From Myxococcota bacterium (lineage in GTDB: Bacteria > Myxococcota > Kuafuiibacteriia > Kuafuiibacteriales > Kuafuiibacteriaceae), in NCBI GenBank assembly GCA_028289325.1, contig JANQQN010000278.1:1-64000 (forward strand): a stretch of 64,000 nt of DNA. Direction: 5' to 3'. Shown here piece by piece: positions 43,782 through 52,767 of this stretch (the first letter of the stretch is position 1; each line of letters begins with the position of its first letter). Below the pieces are notes generated by a model. That model had not been told where the DNA came from, did no database searches, and worked only from the letters and a program-made list of their open reading frames with translations. The position numbers were made by a program, and so were the translations under genes.

Positions 43782-44768
43782 TCAGATTTCTTTTGAGTAG
43801 AGGAGTCCGCGCCATCGAATCTCGACCGTGCCTTGCTGAGCGGCGATGAACGCCACCCACGGTGCGTCGTCGCTGGGCGCCACGTCGGCGCCGCTGCCGT
43901 CGACGGTCACCACCGGGTTGAGCCCCATGATCCGACGCTGAGGCCCGCGGTCGGAGCGTCCGAACACCACCACCCAGGTGCCTTCGACGTCGGCGTCATA
44001 CGCCGTGAGCACGTCGAGGGCGGTGATGGCATCCGGCGACTCGTACCGCAGCGCGCCGTCGAGCTCGGGCGGGCCCGAGCCCACGTTCGGCAGAACGAGG
44101 GTCGTCGTGGCTTGGGTGACCCCGCCGCCGATGACCACCCGGTCGCCGCTGTCGAGCTGCCCTGGTCGGCGGGCGAGAAAACGCCCTTCGACGTCGTCCC
44201 TGAGCACCAGGCGGCCCTCGGCCGAATTTTCGACCGTCACCCCGTCGGCCGAAGTCACCACGCCGGCCGCGACCATCGTCGACCCTGCGCCGTCCCGGAT
44301 CCTGGCCACCGCCGGCGCGCGCCCCAGCGCCAATAGCCCCAAGGGCACGGTCGCGCTGCGGGCGAAGGGCGGAACCACGTCGGGAACTCCGAGCTCGAAC
44401 GAGAGGGCGTCGGGGGCCGTGACCCGCACCGGCTCGGTGCGGACCCGGACCTCCCCGTCCCACAGTCGAATCTCGGCGTCCCCGGTTCCGGTCGTCCGCA
44501 GGCGCGCGGCCCAGAACCGAGGCGCATCGATCGCCTGTCGAAACAGTCGAACTTCGACCACGCCGTCGTCGCTCGATTCGAAGCGGGGATCGGTGGTGTT
44601 GGCCAACTCGGGGAACGCCGTCACGACGTCGAGGCCGGGGGCGTAGATCGCGGACCATCCCTCGGGGACCACGAACAGCGATGACGGTGATGTCCACTCG
44701 TCGAGCTGGGCGTCGCCGCAGGCCGCGGTCGTGACGATGGCAAAAGCAAAGCCGGAAGCGATTCGCAT
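43782..44768 (-). CDS. Uncharacterised lipoprotein
   Basis: 328 residues, Cys at residue 17 (VTTAACGDA). Mostly beta, with strand pairs such as AEIRLWDGEVRVRTEPVRVT and GRLVLRDDVEGRFLARRPG; no family recognised. It precedes the FG-GAP lipoprotein by 19 bp and begins at the divergent promoter region shared with the ECF sigma gene (44769-44905). Confidence 0.7.
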   Translation of the reverse strand: MRIASGFAFAIVTTAACGDAQLDEWTSPSSLFVVPEGWSAIYAPGLDVVTAFPELANTTDPRFESSDDGVVEVRLFRQAIDAPRFWAARLRTTGTGDAEIRLWDGEVRVRTEPVRVTAPDALSFELGVPDVVPPFARSATVPLGLLALGRAPAVARIRDGAGSTMVAAGVVTSADGVTVENSAEGRLVLRDDVEGRFLARRPGQLDSGDRVVIGGGVTQATTTLVLPNVGSGPPELDGALRYESPDAITALDVLTAYDADVEGTWVVVFGRSDRGPQRRIMGLNPVVTVDGSGADVAPSDDAPWVAFIAAQQGTVEIRWRGLLYSKEI

Positions 44769-44820
44769 GGCGCGTCCTCCTTTTGCCAGGCTGGGACCGC
44801 CAGGCGGGAGGCTCGGGCAA

Positions 44821-44834
44821 CAAAAGATATTTTG
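44821..44834. promoter_or_regulatory. AT-rich palindrome in the divergent promoter region
   Basis: CAAAA(GATA)TTTTG is a perfect inverted repeat with a four-base spacer in the 137-bp gap between the lipoprotein pair (minus) and the ECF sigma gene (plus). It sits about 55 bp from one start and 72 bp from the other, the most AT-rich point in the gap, and may hold a promoter or operator. No consensus is identified. Confidence 0.35.
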
Positions 44835-44905
44835 CCTAAATCGAAGGCCCCACGGTCCTCAGCGATGACGGACGGGCCGTCAACCGGACCGGCGTCGGTG
44901 AAAAA

Positions 44906-45454
44906 ATGGCGTGGACCTCGGCAGAAACTGCTTTGATCCGCCCTGTGCGGTGGATGGACGCCCATCCTGGTGCTCGGCCGGCGTTGTCCGAGCTGTACCG
45001 GCGCTACGGGGCCGTGGTTCGACGTCGGGCCCGGCAGATCACCGGCAGCGACGACGAAGCGCAGGAGGTGCTTCAGGAGCTGTTCCGGACCCTGGTCGAG
45101 ACCCCTCAGGCCCTCGACGAAGTGCGCGAGCCGGTGGCGTGGCTGTATCGGGCGACGACCCACATGTGCCTGAATCGGATCCGCAATCGAAAAAACCGAG
45201 AGCGGATCCTGCGGGAGCAGGGCGAGGCCCCCGAGGCGCGAGAGGGCGACGCAGAAGCGGCGACGGTGGTCAAACAGGCGCTGCAGGGGCTGCCCGAGAA
45301 TCTCGCCGTCGCGTTCGTCTATTACTACCTCGATCAAATGACCCACGCCGAGATCGCCACCATGCTCGGCTGTTCGCGCCGTCAGGTGGGATACCTCCTC
45401 GAGCAGGCTCACGCCCACCTGGAGCGGCTGAAACGGGAGGTTCAGGATGGCTAG
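44906..45454 (+). CDS. ECF-type RNA polymerase sigma factor
   Basis: 182 residues. Region 2: LSELYRRYGAVVRRRARQITGSDDEAQEVLQELF and RATTHMCLNRIRNRKNR; region 4: VVKQALQGLPENLAVAFVYYYLDQMTHAEIATMLGCSRRQVGYLLEQAHAHLERL. This is a standard ECF sigma factor. The next gene starts eight bases before this one's stop and encodes its likely anti-sigma factor, which should hold it inactive at the inner membrane until a signal arrives. The target promoter probably includes its own operon. Confidence 0.9.
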   Translation: MAWTSAETALIRPVRWMDAHPGARPALSELYRRYGAVVRRRARQITGSDDEAQEVLQELFRTLVETPQALDEVREPVAWLYRATTHMCLNRIRNRKNRERILREQGEAPEAREGDAEAATVVKQALQGLPENLAVAFVYYYLDQMTHAEIATMLGCSRRQVGYLLEQAHAHLERLKREVQDG

Positions 45455-46259
45455 TCTCCGCTCGGAGCTCGAACGATTGCGCACTCGCCGCGACGACCGC
45501 TGTGCGTCCGACCTGGAGCTCGACCGCCTGCTGGCGAGCGAGCTCGACGCGACGGCCGCGGCGAACCTGCGGCAACGGGTCTCGGCGTGCGCGCACTGCC
45601 GCGACCGGCTCTCGGCGCTCGAGGCCGACCGTGAGGCCTTCCTCGCCGGCTCGATGCTGCCGTTTGCGGATTCTCCCGCACCGAGCGAACGGCGCCTGCC
45701 GGGGGCCGAATTCCGCCCGGATCCGAGCGAGGGTTGGCTTCGCGTTCTGCGGCCTCGCCGAGGCTGGTTCGGCGCCCCGGCCGCGGGGGCGCTGGCGGCA
45801 GCGGCGCTCGCAGCGGTGTTCGTCGGACTCGGCGTGCCGCCGGACCAGACCCGGATGAAGGGCGCGGACGGCTTCGGATACACGGTGGTGGGTGCGGATC
45901 TCCGAATCCGGGGTGACGAGACCACGGCCCGCGCGCGTCCCGGCGATGAGCTGCAGTGGCGGTTTCGGGTCACGGCCCCCCGCTACGTGGCCGTGCTCTC
46001 GAGAGACGACACCGGTGCGGTCTCCGTCTATTTCCCGGCCGGGCTTCGCGCGGCGCGGATCGCGGCCGGCGCCGAGCAGGTGCTTCCGATGGCGCTGCGT
46101 CTGAACGACAGTAGTGTCGAAGAGGAGATCTTCGGGGTGATCTGCACCGCTGCGGTGGAGATTACGGACCTCGAAGCGGCCATCGTCGCCGCCGAGCCCA
46201 CCTTCCCTGACGGCTGCCACGCCCATCGACGCCGGCTTTCGGTGCAGAGGGTGCCGTGA
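45447..46259 (+). CDS. Anti-sigma factor-like membrane protein with DUF4384-type domain
   Basis: 270 residues. The N-terminal cytosolic part includes a helix and a CAHC motif (VSACAHCRDRL) like a zinc-finger anti-sigma domain, although the usual preceding His is absent. A membrane helix (AGALAAAALAAVFVGL) near residue 115 is followed by a periplasmic region with the DUF4384-like pattern: GDELQWRFRVTAPRYVAVLSRDDTGAVSVYFPAG. It overlaps the sigma gene by eight bases and the caspase gene by four, so the three are translationally coupled. It should sequester the ECF sigma factor. Confidence 0.8.
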   Translation: MASLRSELERLRTRRDDRCASDLELDRLLASELDATAAANLRQRVSACAHCRDRLSALEADREAFLAGSMLPFADSPAPSERRLPGAEFRPDPSEGWLRVLRPRRGWFGAPAAGALAAAALAAVFVGLGVPPDQTRMKGADGFGYTVVGADLRIRGDETTARARPGDELQWRFRVTAPRYVAVLSRDDTGAVSVYFPAGLRAARIAAGAEQVLPMALRLNDSSVEEEIFGVICTAAVEITDLEAAIVAAEPTFPDGCHAHRRRLSVQRVP

Positions 46260-47842
46260 GGCGCAGGGCGTTCGTGAGCTCGCTGGCGCTCGGGTGGCTC
46301 GTCGCGCTCGGCGCGGCCCACGCCGAAGAGCGATTCGCGGTGGTCATCGGCAACAACATCGGGGAGGCGGAAGAGGTCCCGCTCAAGTACGCCGAGGCCG
46401 ACGCGGCGCGAGTGGCGGCGGTGCTTCGGGACATTGGGTCGGTACGGGCCGAAAATCTGGTCCTGCTGCAAGGGCAAAACGAAGAGGCCGTTCGTCGGGC
46501 GCTGATCGCCATCAACGAGCGAATTCGGGCCGGTCGCCCCGCCAACACCACCCTGATCGTCTACTACTCCGGACACGCCGACGCGGGGGCGCTTCATCTC
46601 GGCGACACGACATTGAGCATCGACGAGCTGCGAGGCCTCGTTCAGGGATCCGCGGCCACGTTTCGGCTGTCGATCGTCGATGCCTGCCGCTCAGGCGGCC
46701 TCACCCGGGTGAAGGGCGGCACGATCATCCCTCGCAGCACGGTCATCGTTCGCGACGATGCCGTCGGCGAAGGTACGGTGTTCCTGACCGCGACGTCGGC
46801 CGACGAAAACGCCCAGGAGTCGGATCGAATCCGAGGCTCGTTCTTCACCCATTATCTGGTGACCGGTCTGCTGGGTGCGGCCGACGACGACCGGGACGGC
46901 GCGGTGGATCTCAACGAGGTGTACCGCTTCGCGTACGACAACACGCTGCGGGCATCGAGCCGGACGCTCGGGGGACAGCAGCATCCGACCTTTCATCAGG
47001 AGCTTCGAGGCAAGGGGGAGATCGTCTTGACCCGCTGGTCGGCGCCGGTGGACCGCGCGTTCTTCACCTTTCCCGCCGGACAGAGCTGGTTGCTGATCCG
47101 AGGTTCGGAGCAGGGCCCCATCGTCGCGGAGGTCAACGCGTACAGCGCGAACCGCACCATCGGGGTGAGGCCGGGTCGCTATTACCTGATGGGCCGGGCG
47201 TCGAACGCGCTGCTCGAAGGCGCCACCGACGCCGGGCGGGGGGCGCGGATCGCCGTCGAACGGCTGGACCTGACGAAGACGGACTACGCCCGTCTGGTGA
47301 GAAAGGGAGGCGCGTTCGCCCCTTCCGTCGCCTACGGGGTTGCGGCCGGGTACCAGCTGCGTTCGGGCCTCTATGCGGACAGCGGGCCGTGCCAGGGCGC
47401 GTACGCCGAGTACGCCGCGGACTGGGCGGTGGCCACCGCCGTTGGCCGCGTCGGTTATTGCGCGGGGCGGTTCTCGTTTCGAGGGAACGACGGCACCGCC
47501 GACGAGCTCGACCTCGGGATCCGGGGGCGACGGGTGTTCGACCTCGGTCGGTTCAGCATCCGACTGGGCATCGGTGCGGCATTGGCGATCCTTCGTCAGC
47601 GGATCACGCTGACCGACCGCGCCGGCGACCAGTCCCTATCGATCCGGGAGCAGAGAACCACGTTCGGCGCCCACGGCGATCTCAGCGTCGGCGCGTCGTA
47701 CGCGCTGCCGGCCGGGTTCTTCGTCGGCGCCGAAGGTCACGCCATGCTGTACCTGTTCGAGGTTCAGCAGACAGACTTGGATCCCGGGCTGGAACTTCGT
47801 TTTGCTTCGCGACTGTCGGCGATGATCGGCAAGCGATTCTAG
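46256..47842 (+). CDS. Secreted caspase-like protease fused to outer-membrane barrel
   Basis: 528 residues. Signal peptide ends AAHAEE. The caspase/metacaspase fold has the dyad His107 (IVYYSGHADAG) and Cys144 (SIVDACRSGG). An EF-hand-like loop at 210-221 (DDDRDGAVDLNE) may bind calcium. After residue 330 the sequence switches to barrel-like alternating strands (VAYGVAAGYQLRSGL, DELDLGIRGRRVFDLGRFSIRLG, HGDLSVGASYALPAG) and ends LSAMIGKRF with terminal Phe. So the protein probably sits in the outer membrane with the protease inside or outside. Third gene of the ECF operon. Confidence 0.8.
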   Translation: MRRRAFVSSLALGWLVALGAAHAEERFAVVIGNNIGEAEEVPLKYAEADAARVAAVLRDIGSVRAENLVLLQGQNEEAVRRALIAINERIRAGRPANTTLIVYYSGHADAGALHLGDTTLSIDELRGLVQGSAATFRLSIVDACRSGGLTRVKGGTIIPRSTVIVRDDAVGEGTVFLTATSADENAQESDRIRGSFFTHYLVTGLLGAADDDRDGAVDLNEVYRFAYDNTLRASSRTLGGQQHPTFHQELRGKGEIVLTRWSAPVDRAFFTFPAGQSWLLIRGSEQGPIVAEVNAYSANRTIGVRPGRYYLMGRASNALLEGATDAGRGARIAVERLDLTKTDYARLVRKGGAFAPSVAYGVAAGYQLRSGLYADSGPCQGAYAEYAADWAVATAVGRVGYCAGRFSFRGNDGTADELDLGIRGRRVFDLGRFSIRLGIGAALAILRQRITLTDRAGDQSLSIREQRTTFGAHGDLSVGASYALPAGFFVGAEGHAMLYLFEVQQTDLDPGLELRFASRLSAMIGKRF

Positions 47843-47863
47843 TCGGTGCGACGTGGTCGCCCG

Positions 47864-49765
47864 TCAGCTACTATTGTCTTGCGCGTCCTGCCCGTTTGGC
47901 TTCGTGTAGAAGCGACCGAGACAGAGCGCCAACTCCCTGCTGTCGATGGGTTTTGCAATCACCTCCTCAATGCCGACCGATCGAAACCGCTCCTTGTCAG
48001 ACTCAAGTGCACTTGCGGTCAACGCAACGATTGGAGTCGACGCCATCCGAGGGATTTGCCGAATTCGACGGGTCGCCTCGACGCCATCGAGCTTGGGCAT
48101 CTGGATATCCATCAGCACCAGGTCGAATTTGTTACGCCGCACGCTCTCGACCGCCGCTGCGCCATCCTCGACGACGGTTACGGCAACGTCCATTCGCTCC
48201 AGGAGCTTCACGATCACCCGCTGGTTTACGATATTGTCTTCCGCTACGAGCACCCTCATCCCGTCGAACTCCGGTGGCGCGCAGGTGGCCGCTGTCTGCT
48301 TTGCAGGACCGTGAGAATCGCCAACCCTCGACAGAGGAAGTAGTACCTTGAAGATCGAGCCTACGCCTACGCAGCTCTCCACGGAGAGGCGACCTTCCAT
48401 GAGCTCGACGAGCCGCTTCGTGATGGCCAATCCCAGACCCGCACCTCCGTGATTTCGGCGATCGCACCCCGCGACCTGAGTAAACTCTTCAAAAACGAGG
48501 TCGAGTTGGTCAGAGGCAATGCCGGGGCCCGTGTCTTCGACCTCGAGGGTGATCTCCTCCGCTCCGGCACGGGAGGACCCAGCCAAGATCCGGACGGTGA
48601 TGCATCCAGAATCCGTGAATTTTATGGCATTACCCAGAAGGTTTCGGAGGATCTGTGCATACCGGTTCGCGTCAAGATTGAATAGAACCCCTTCCGGTAC
48701 TGATGTCTTCAGTGCCAGCTCGAGACCCTTTTCGGTGGCGAGCGGTCGCATGAGCGAAAGTGTTTCCCGAGTCTCCGTCGCTATACAACTCGGGCGTGGG
48801 TACAGCTCCAGCTTCCTCTCGTCGATCTTCGAAAGATCGAGAAGGTCATCAACGACCACCCGGAGCGACTGCGCCGAGTGACGCACGATCTCGACGAGGT
48901 GTCTTGCTGCCGGCGGCAGATCATGATCCTCGGCGAGCTCTGCACACAGGCCAATGATCCCGTTCATCGGGGTTCGAAGTTCATGGCTGACGTTGGCCAT
49001 ACGCTGACATCGAGCTCGCATCGCCCGTCGTGCGGAATCTCGATCTTCCACGAGCGCGCCGTGGGAGGTCGATAAGGCCGCCATCTTCTCCTGGAGCTGA
49101 TGCTCCGCGTCCTTGAGATGGGTAATATCCGTATAGACGCCGATCAGCCCCGTCACCTCGCCCGCGCGATCCAATACCGGCGCCTTACTTGTACTCAGCC
49201 ACGCCGTCTGTCCGTCTCGCTGCTGAGGTTCTACGACGTTGGTGAGGGAAGTCTTGGAGGTCATGACCTCTCTGTCGCACGTGTGAAAGAACTCGATCTG
49301 GTCCTCCAAGAAGCCCAGATCGTAATCCGTTCCACCCCTGACTTCGTCTACCGACATGTTGAAGTCACTTGCGAAGACGCCATTGACGTCTTGAAAGACG
49401 TGATCGCGGTTCTTCCAAAAGACCCGGTGAGGCCGCGGAATAGCGCGGAACGCCGATCGAAGCGATTCCAACTGAATTCGCGTAGCTCTGAGCTCTTCTT
49501 GGATGCGCTCGTTAGCGCTACGCAGCTGCTCAACGAGCTGCTGTTCTCCAACCGCTGGTGTTTGTGTCCGAGGGCTGCGCTTATCAACTGAGTCGACGAA
49601 GGCGCATACTTGATCTCCAAGCAAGCGGCAAAAGCCCGCGCCAAAGCTCAGCTCGGCGCGAGGTACTCGGCTCGACGACGGCCCACGTTCGGCGTCGGAG
49701 CCAGACGGCGTCCCGTCCGCCGAATGCTCCTCCCAGTCTGCACCGCAGCGGTGGCACTTCCCCAT
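47864..49765 (-). CDS. PAS-containing hybrid histidine kinase
   Basis: 633 residues. A CHRC pair at residues 4-7 starts the protein. A coiled-coil of about 40 residues precedes a PAS domain (HRVFWKNRDHVFQDVNGVFA to GEVTGLIGVYTDITHLKDAE). The HisKA box is MANVSHELRTPMNGIIG with phospho-His; the catalytic domain shows NLLGNAIKFTDSG (N box), EDTGPGIA (G1) and GGAGLGLAITKRL (G2). The receiver at the C-terminus has VLVAEDN, LVLMDIQMPKLDG and Lys in VIAKPID. A classical ArcB/BarA-like architecture without visible membrane helices. It is the last gene of the chemosensory block and convergent with the caspase gene. Confidence 0.9.
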   Translation of the reverse strand: MGKCHRCGADWEEHSADGTPSGSDAERGPSSSRVPRAELSFGAGFCRLLGDQVCAFVDSVDKRSPRTQTPAVGEQQLVEQLRSANERIQEELRATRIQLESLRSAFRAIPRPHRVFWKNRDHVFQDVNGVFASDFNMSVDEVRGGTDYDLGFLEDQIEFFHTCDREVMTSKTSLTNVVEPQQRDGQTAWLSTSKAPVLDRAGEVTGLIGVYTDITHLKDAEHQLQEKMAALSTSHGALVEDRDSARRAMRARCQRMANVSHELRTPMNGIIGLCAELAEDHDLPPAARHLVEIVRHSAQSLRVVVDDLLDLSKIDERKLELYPRPSCIATETRETLSLMRPLATEKGLELALKTSVPEGVLFNLDANRYAQILRNLLGNAIKFTDSGCITVRILAGSSRAGAEEITLEVEDTGPGIASDQLDLVFEEFTQVAGCDRRNHGGAGLGLAITKRLVELMEGRLSVESCVGVGSIFKVLLPLSRVGDSHGPAKQTAATCAPPEFDGMRVLVAEDNIVNQRVIVKLLERMDVAVTVVEDGAAAVESVRRNKFDLVLMDIQMPKLDGVEATRRIRQIPRMASTPIVALTASALESDKERFRSVGIEEVIAKPIDSRELALCLGRFYTKPNGQDAQDNSS

Positions 49766-50062
49766 GACTTGAGCATCGATAGATCTGATAAGTGTTGGAG
49801 CTTAAAGACGTGAAAATACATGTATTCACTCCGCTGGGTATCTCGGTACGTGTTCCAAAGCGAATTGAAGCACCGGAACACCGGGCGTTCGAGTCCCCCG
49901 CTGGCAAAGCGTGACCGGTCGAGGCGAAGATGACGGTAGGTATCAGAAGACCAACTACCAAAGTCGCGGACTTGCAGGGCCTCTTCACCGGTTGCTGAGC
50001 TCCTACGGCGGCTTCCGAACTCGGTCGTGAAGAGGGTCATGCGATAGACGCGGCCGTGGCCC
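49766..50062. other. 297-bp interval without a supported gene
   Basis: The only frame with export character here (49584-49988, minus) begins MKRPCKSATLVVGLLIPTV but overlaps the hybrid kinase N-terminus and has no matching downstream domain, so I do not call it. The interval probably holds the promoter of the hybrid kinase. Confidence 0.4.
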
Positions 50063-51325
50063 CTAAATCTGCCCATTCATGGTCAGGAAGCCGCCGAGTT
50101 CGTTGTCGCTACCCCTTAAGCGGCCAGGCAGGAACACCCCGACCACACCCCGAAGATAGAAGTGTGAGCCAAGGGACCATTTGATCTTGAAATCAAGTTC
50201 CGTTCCAAATACGCCGTCGCCGTTGACTCTCTCCACCGAGCGGAAATGGTTGACCGCAGCGACAATGTCCAGGCCGATACTGCTCAGACCAACACCGATA
50301 TGACCCCCGACGTCGACCAAGCCAAGATTTTGCGTGTCTCGTGAAATGTTGAGGAAGAAGTCGAGCTCACCGTAGTACTTATGGTTTAGTGCGTAGAGTG
50401 TGTCGAACGTCCCTTGCTGCGTGCCGTCTCCGGACAGGATCGTCGCGTGTGTTGATGCGCGAATTCCGGCCGGACCGATATCTGCGACTTTGCGTTTGAG
50501 TTCCAGGCTCGCCAGGTATGCTGATATCGTTTCGCTCGCCATATCGCCAAATTGGTAATACAGCTCTGCTACGGCCTGCAGCATCGGATGGCTCCCTTGA
50601 GCGAACAGTCCAACCGTATGCCGTTCGACCTCCAGGTCGCGCTCAATGCGGAAGACGTACAGAGCCGATGTCGTGAGCCAGTCCCACTTATAGTTGGCGT
50701 GTCCGCCGACCATGTGACGTTCTGCGGTCCGCCCGTCGGGGACGTTGCCTTCCGGGAAGGTCTCGTCTTCCTGTAGAAGCACCCCGAAGGCCTGCAGCTT
50801 CAGCGACCGATATGCGAGCATGAGTCGCGCACCGTCGAAGGATATGCCTCGCTGGGACCAGGGCAGGCTACTGATGATTCGCTTGTTGTCGAGGTCGATC
50901 TCCTGGCGACCGACGCGGAGCACGCCGAAGTCTCCGGCGAAGAGTTCGACGTAGATCTGATGCAGGTCGAGGCCGTTCGCGGTCGGATCCAGCTGGTTGT
51001 CCTCTTCGCCCCACAGGCGAACGTCCTGCACTTGCACGAAGGTCCGGATCCAGTTCTGGAAAGACACGTCCGCGGCGAACCGCGCCCGATGAGTCACTAC
51101 ATTTAGGCCATCACCAGAAACGAAATCCTTGCCCGTATGACTGAGGAACCGGGGACGGTACCCGATGGAGAACCCCAGGTCGATATCGGAGGACATCGTT
51201 TGCCGGAGCTGCAGCGGAGATGTGAACCTCAGCGGCTGGGCGTCCGGCGCGGCCGCATGAGACGTGGAAGCCAGATGCGAGGCCCCCACGGTAGCACAGA
51301 TAGAAAGGAACCACATCACACGCAT
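50063..51325 (-). CDS. Alginate-export-family outer-membrane porin-like protein
   Basis: 420 residues from the ATG at 51325, which begins a signal peptide (MRVMWFLSICATVGASHLASTSHA). The mature barrel contains IGYRPRFLSHTGKDF, NWIRTFVQVQDVRLWGEEDN, DLHQIYVELF, LRVGRQEIDLDNKRIISSLPW and GFDGARLML-type turns characteristic of AlgE-like export porins. In this setting it probably conducts anionic polymers or nutrients rather than alginate. It lies 74 bp downstream of the CheY-like gene and on the same strand, a position unusual for a chemosensory operon. Confidence 0.8.
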   Translation of the reverse strand: MRVMWFLSICATVGASHLASTSHAAAPDAQPLRFTSPLQLRQTMSSDIDLGFSIGYRPRFLSHTGKDFVSGDGLNVVTHRARFAADVSFQNWIRTFVQVQDVRLWGEEDNQLDPTANGLDLHQIYVELFAGDFGVLRVGRQEIDLDNKRIISSLPWSQRGISFDGARLMLAYRSLKLQAFGVLLQEDETFPEGNVPDGRTAERHMVGGHANYKWDWLTTSALYVFRIERDLEVERHTVGLFAQGSHPMLQAVAELYYQFGDMASETISAYLASLELKRKVADIGPAGIRASTHATILSGDGTQQGTFDTLYALNHKYYGELDFFLNISRDTQNLGLVDVGGHIGVGLSSIGLDIVAAVNHFRSVERVNGDGVFGTELDFKIKWSLGSHFYLRGVVGVFLPGRLRGSDNELGGFLTMNGQI

Positions 51326-51399
51326 ACAATCTCTTGTCGGAAGCGCGAAAGCGCACTTTACATCCAATTGACGGACGACCGGATCGCAGCGCTGCGTGA

Positions 51400-51762
51400 C
51401 TATAGATATGCCTCGATGCGGTTGACCAGCTCGGCGGGATCGCCGGTCTTTTGAATGAACCCGTCGGCACCGGTCTTCGTCGCGAGGAGCTTCAGCGCAG
51501 ATGCATCCTGATCCGAATGCAGGAGAAGCTTCGCGCTCTTGAGCCCGCTCAGCTTCTTGAGCGACTTGATCAGACCCTCGCCATTCAGGCCCGGCATGTT
51601 CACATCGACCAACACGACCTCCGGTTCGCTATCCTCGATCCGCAGTGATACGCCCACTTCGTTGCCGAAAGTGGTCACGTCCCAACCCACTCCTGCCAAG
51701 GCCATCTGCACGGTCATCAGTACGATCTCGCTGTCGTCTACTACTGCAACACGTCTTGCCAT
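51400..51762 (-). CDS. Single-domain response regulator (CheY-like)
   Basis: 120 residues from the ATG at 51762 (a GGGG purine stretch lies 6-9 bases upstream). Acidic pocket D9-D10 (VAVVDDSE), phospho-acceptor D53 (VLVDVNMPGLNG), the Ser/Thr position LLLHSD, and Lys in GFIQKTGDP. No output domain. It likely receives phosphoryl groups from the CheA-REC kinase upstream and acts as a diffusible output or sink. Its start lies one base from the cheB stop. Confidence 0.9.
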   Translation of the reverse strand: MARRVAVVDDSEIVLMTVQMALAGVGWDVTTFGNEVGVSLRIEDSEPEVVLVDVNMPGLNGEGLIKSLKKLSGLKSAKLLLHSDQDASALKLLATKTGADGFIQKTGDPAELVNRIEAYL

Positions 51763-51763
51763 T

Positions 51764-52765
51764 TCATCCCCTTTTGATGCCTGCGGCATCCGCAATGAAG
51801 TTCGCTATGTCGTTCTCCGGCAGCACGACCTCCGCGGCGTCGAGCTCCCGTGCCGCTCTCGGCATGCCGTCGATGACCGAAGACGCGCCGTCCTGTGCTG
51901 CGGTCCTCCCCCCTCGGTCTCGCAGTGCCCTCAGGCCACGCGCGCCATCTGTCCCGATGCCCGTCAACACGATGCCTGTGCTGCGTTCGGGCGCGTGTAA
52001 GGCCATGGATTCGAACAAAACGTCCCCCGATGGGCAAAAACCGGAAACGGCGTCCGTTTCATAGTCGAGCTCGAGGCTCCGAGATGCCGACAGCCTTAGA
52101 TGACAGTCGGGCGGAGCAACCCAGACCTGGCCAGGGTTCAACAGATCTCCATCGTCAGCCAAGTTGACGTGAAGAGTGGTCGCTTCGTCGAGCCAATCCA
52201 CGAAGCTCCGCTCGAATCCATCCCACATGTGTTGCACCAGCAGGATGCATCCTGAGAAATGGTCCGGTAGGTCGGAGAGTATCTTTCGCACCAGCCGTGG
52301 ACCGCCGGTGGAGGCTACGACGCCGAGCAACGGAGTCTCGGCGCCGGCCCTTCGGTTCACGGTTTTGCCTCTTTCGCGCGTGCCCATGCGCCGGTTGTGG
52401 TTGACGATTGGGATCGTCGACAGCAGCACGAGCTCTCGTTCCAGTTCTTCGGTCGCTCGCCCCTTCGGCCACGCCAAGACTTCCAGCAGGCCAGCGTGCT
52501 TTGCCCGCCCGCGTTCCTCCGGGATTCGGTCGCCGCGGGCAAGCCCCACGATCGGGATCCGAGCCTCACGGGAGAGCTGATCGATTCGCTCGGTCAGCTC
52601 TCGGGCGTCAAGATCAACGCATATGAGGGCCGCGCCCGCCCCTCGAGCCATCGAGACCATGTCCTCGAAACACCGCGCGTGCAGCATATCGACCCGAGAA
52701 GACGTGTTCTCGGCGAGCTGCATGAATCTGCGCTCGTCAAGGCTCCCGACGACGACCACAAGCAT
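51764..52765 (-). CDS. cheB: CheB-type methylesterase with degenerate receiver
   Basis: 333 residues. The C-terminal 190 residues hold the CheB catalytic triad: Ser152 (VVASTGGPR), His179 (LLVQHMWDG), Asp273 (TGIGTDGARG). The N-terminal 100 residues fold like a receiver (MLVVVVGSLDERRFMQLAEN, ALICVDLDARE) but lack the paired acidic residues at strand 1, so phosphorylation control is doubtful. The domain removes methyl groups from the MCP adaptation sites. The gene begins two bases after the CheA stop codon. Confidence 0.9.
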   Translation of the reverse strand: MLVVVVGSLDERRFMQLAENTSSRVDMLHARCFEDMVSMARGAGAALICVDLDARELTERIDQLSREARIPIVGLARGDRIPEERGRAKHAGLLEVLAWPKGRATEELERELVLLSTIPIVNHNRRMGTRERGKTVNRRAGAETPLLGVVASTGGPRLVRKILSDLPDHFSGCILLVQHMWDGFERSFVDWLDEATTLHVNLADDGDLLNPGQVWVAPPDCHLRLSASRSLELDYETDAVSGFCPSGDVLFESMALHAPERSTGIVLTGIGTDGARGLRALRDRGGRTAAQDGASSVIDGMPRAARELDAAEVVLPENDIANFIADAAGIKRG

Positions 52766-52767
52766 GT

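Noticed and set aside
46294-48351. A 685-codon plus-strand frame overlapping the caspase and hybrid-kinase genes
   Set aside because: It is Arg-rich frame-shifted shadow sequence overlapping two well-supported genes and has no recognisable domain.
49584-49988. Minus-strand frame with a signal-peptide-like beginning
   Set aside because: It overlaps the N-terminus of the hybrid kinase in another frame and the rest looks like shadow sequence.
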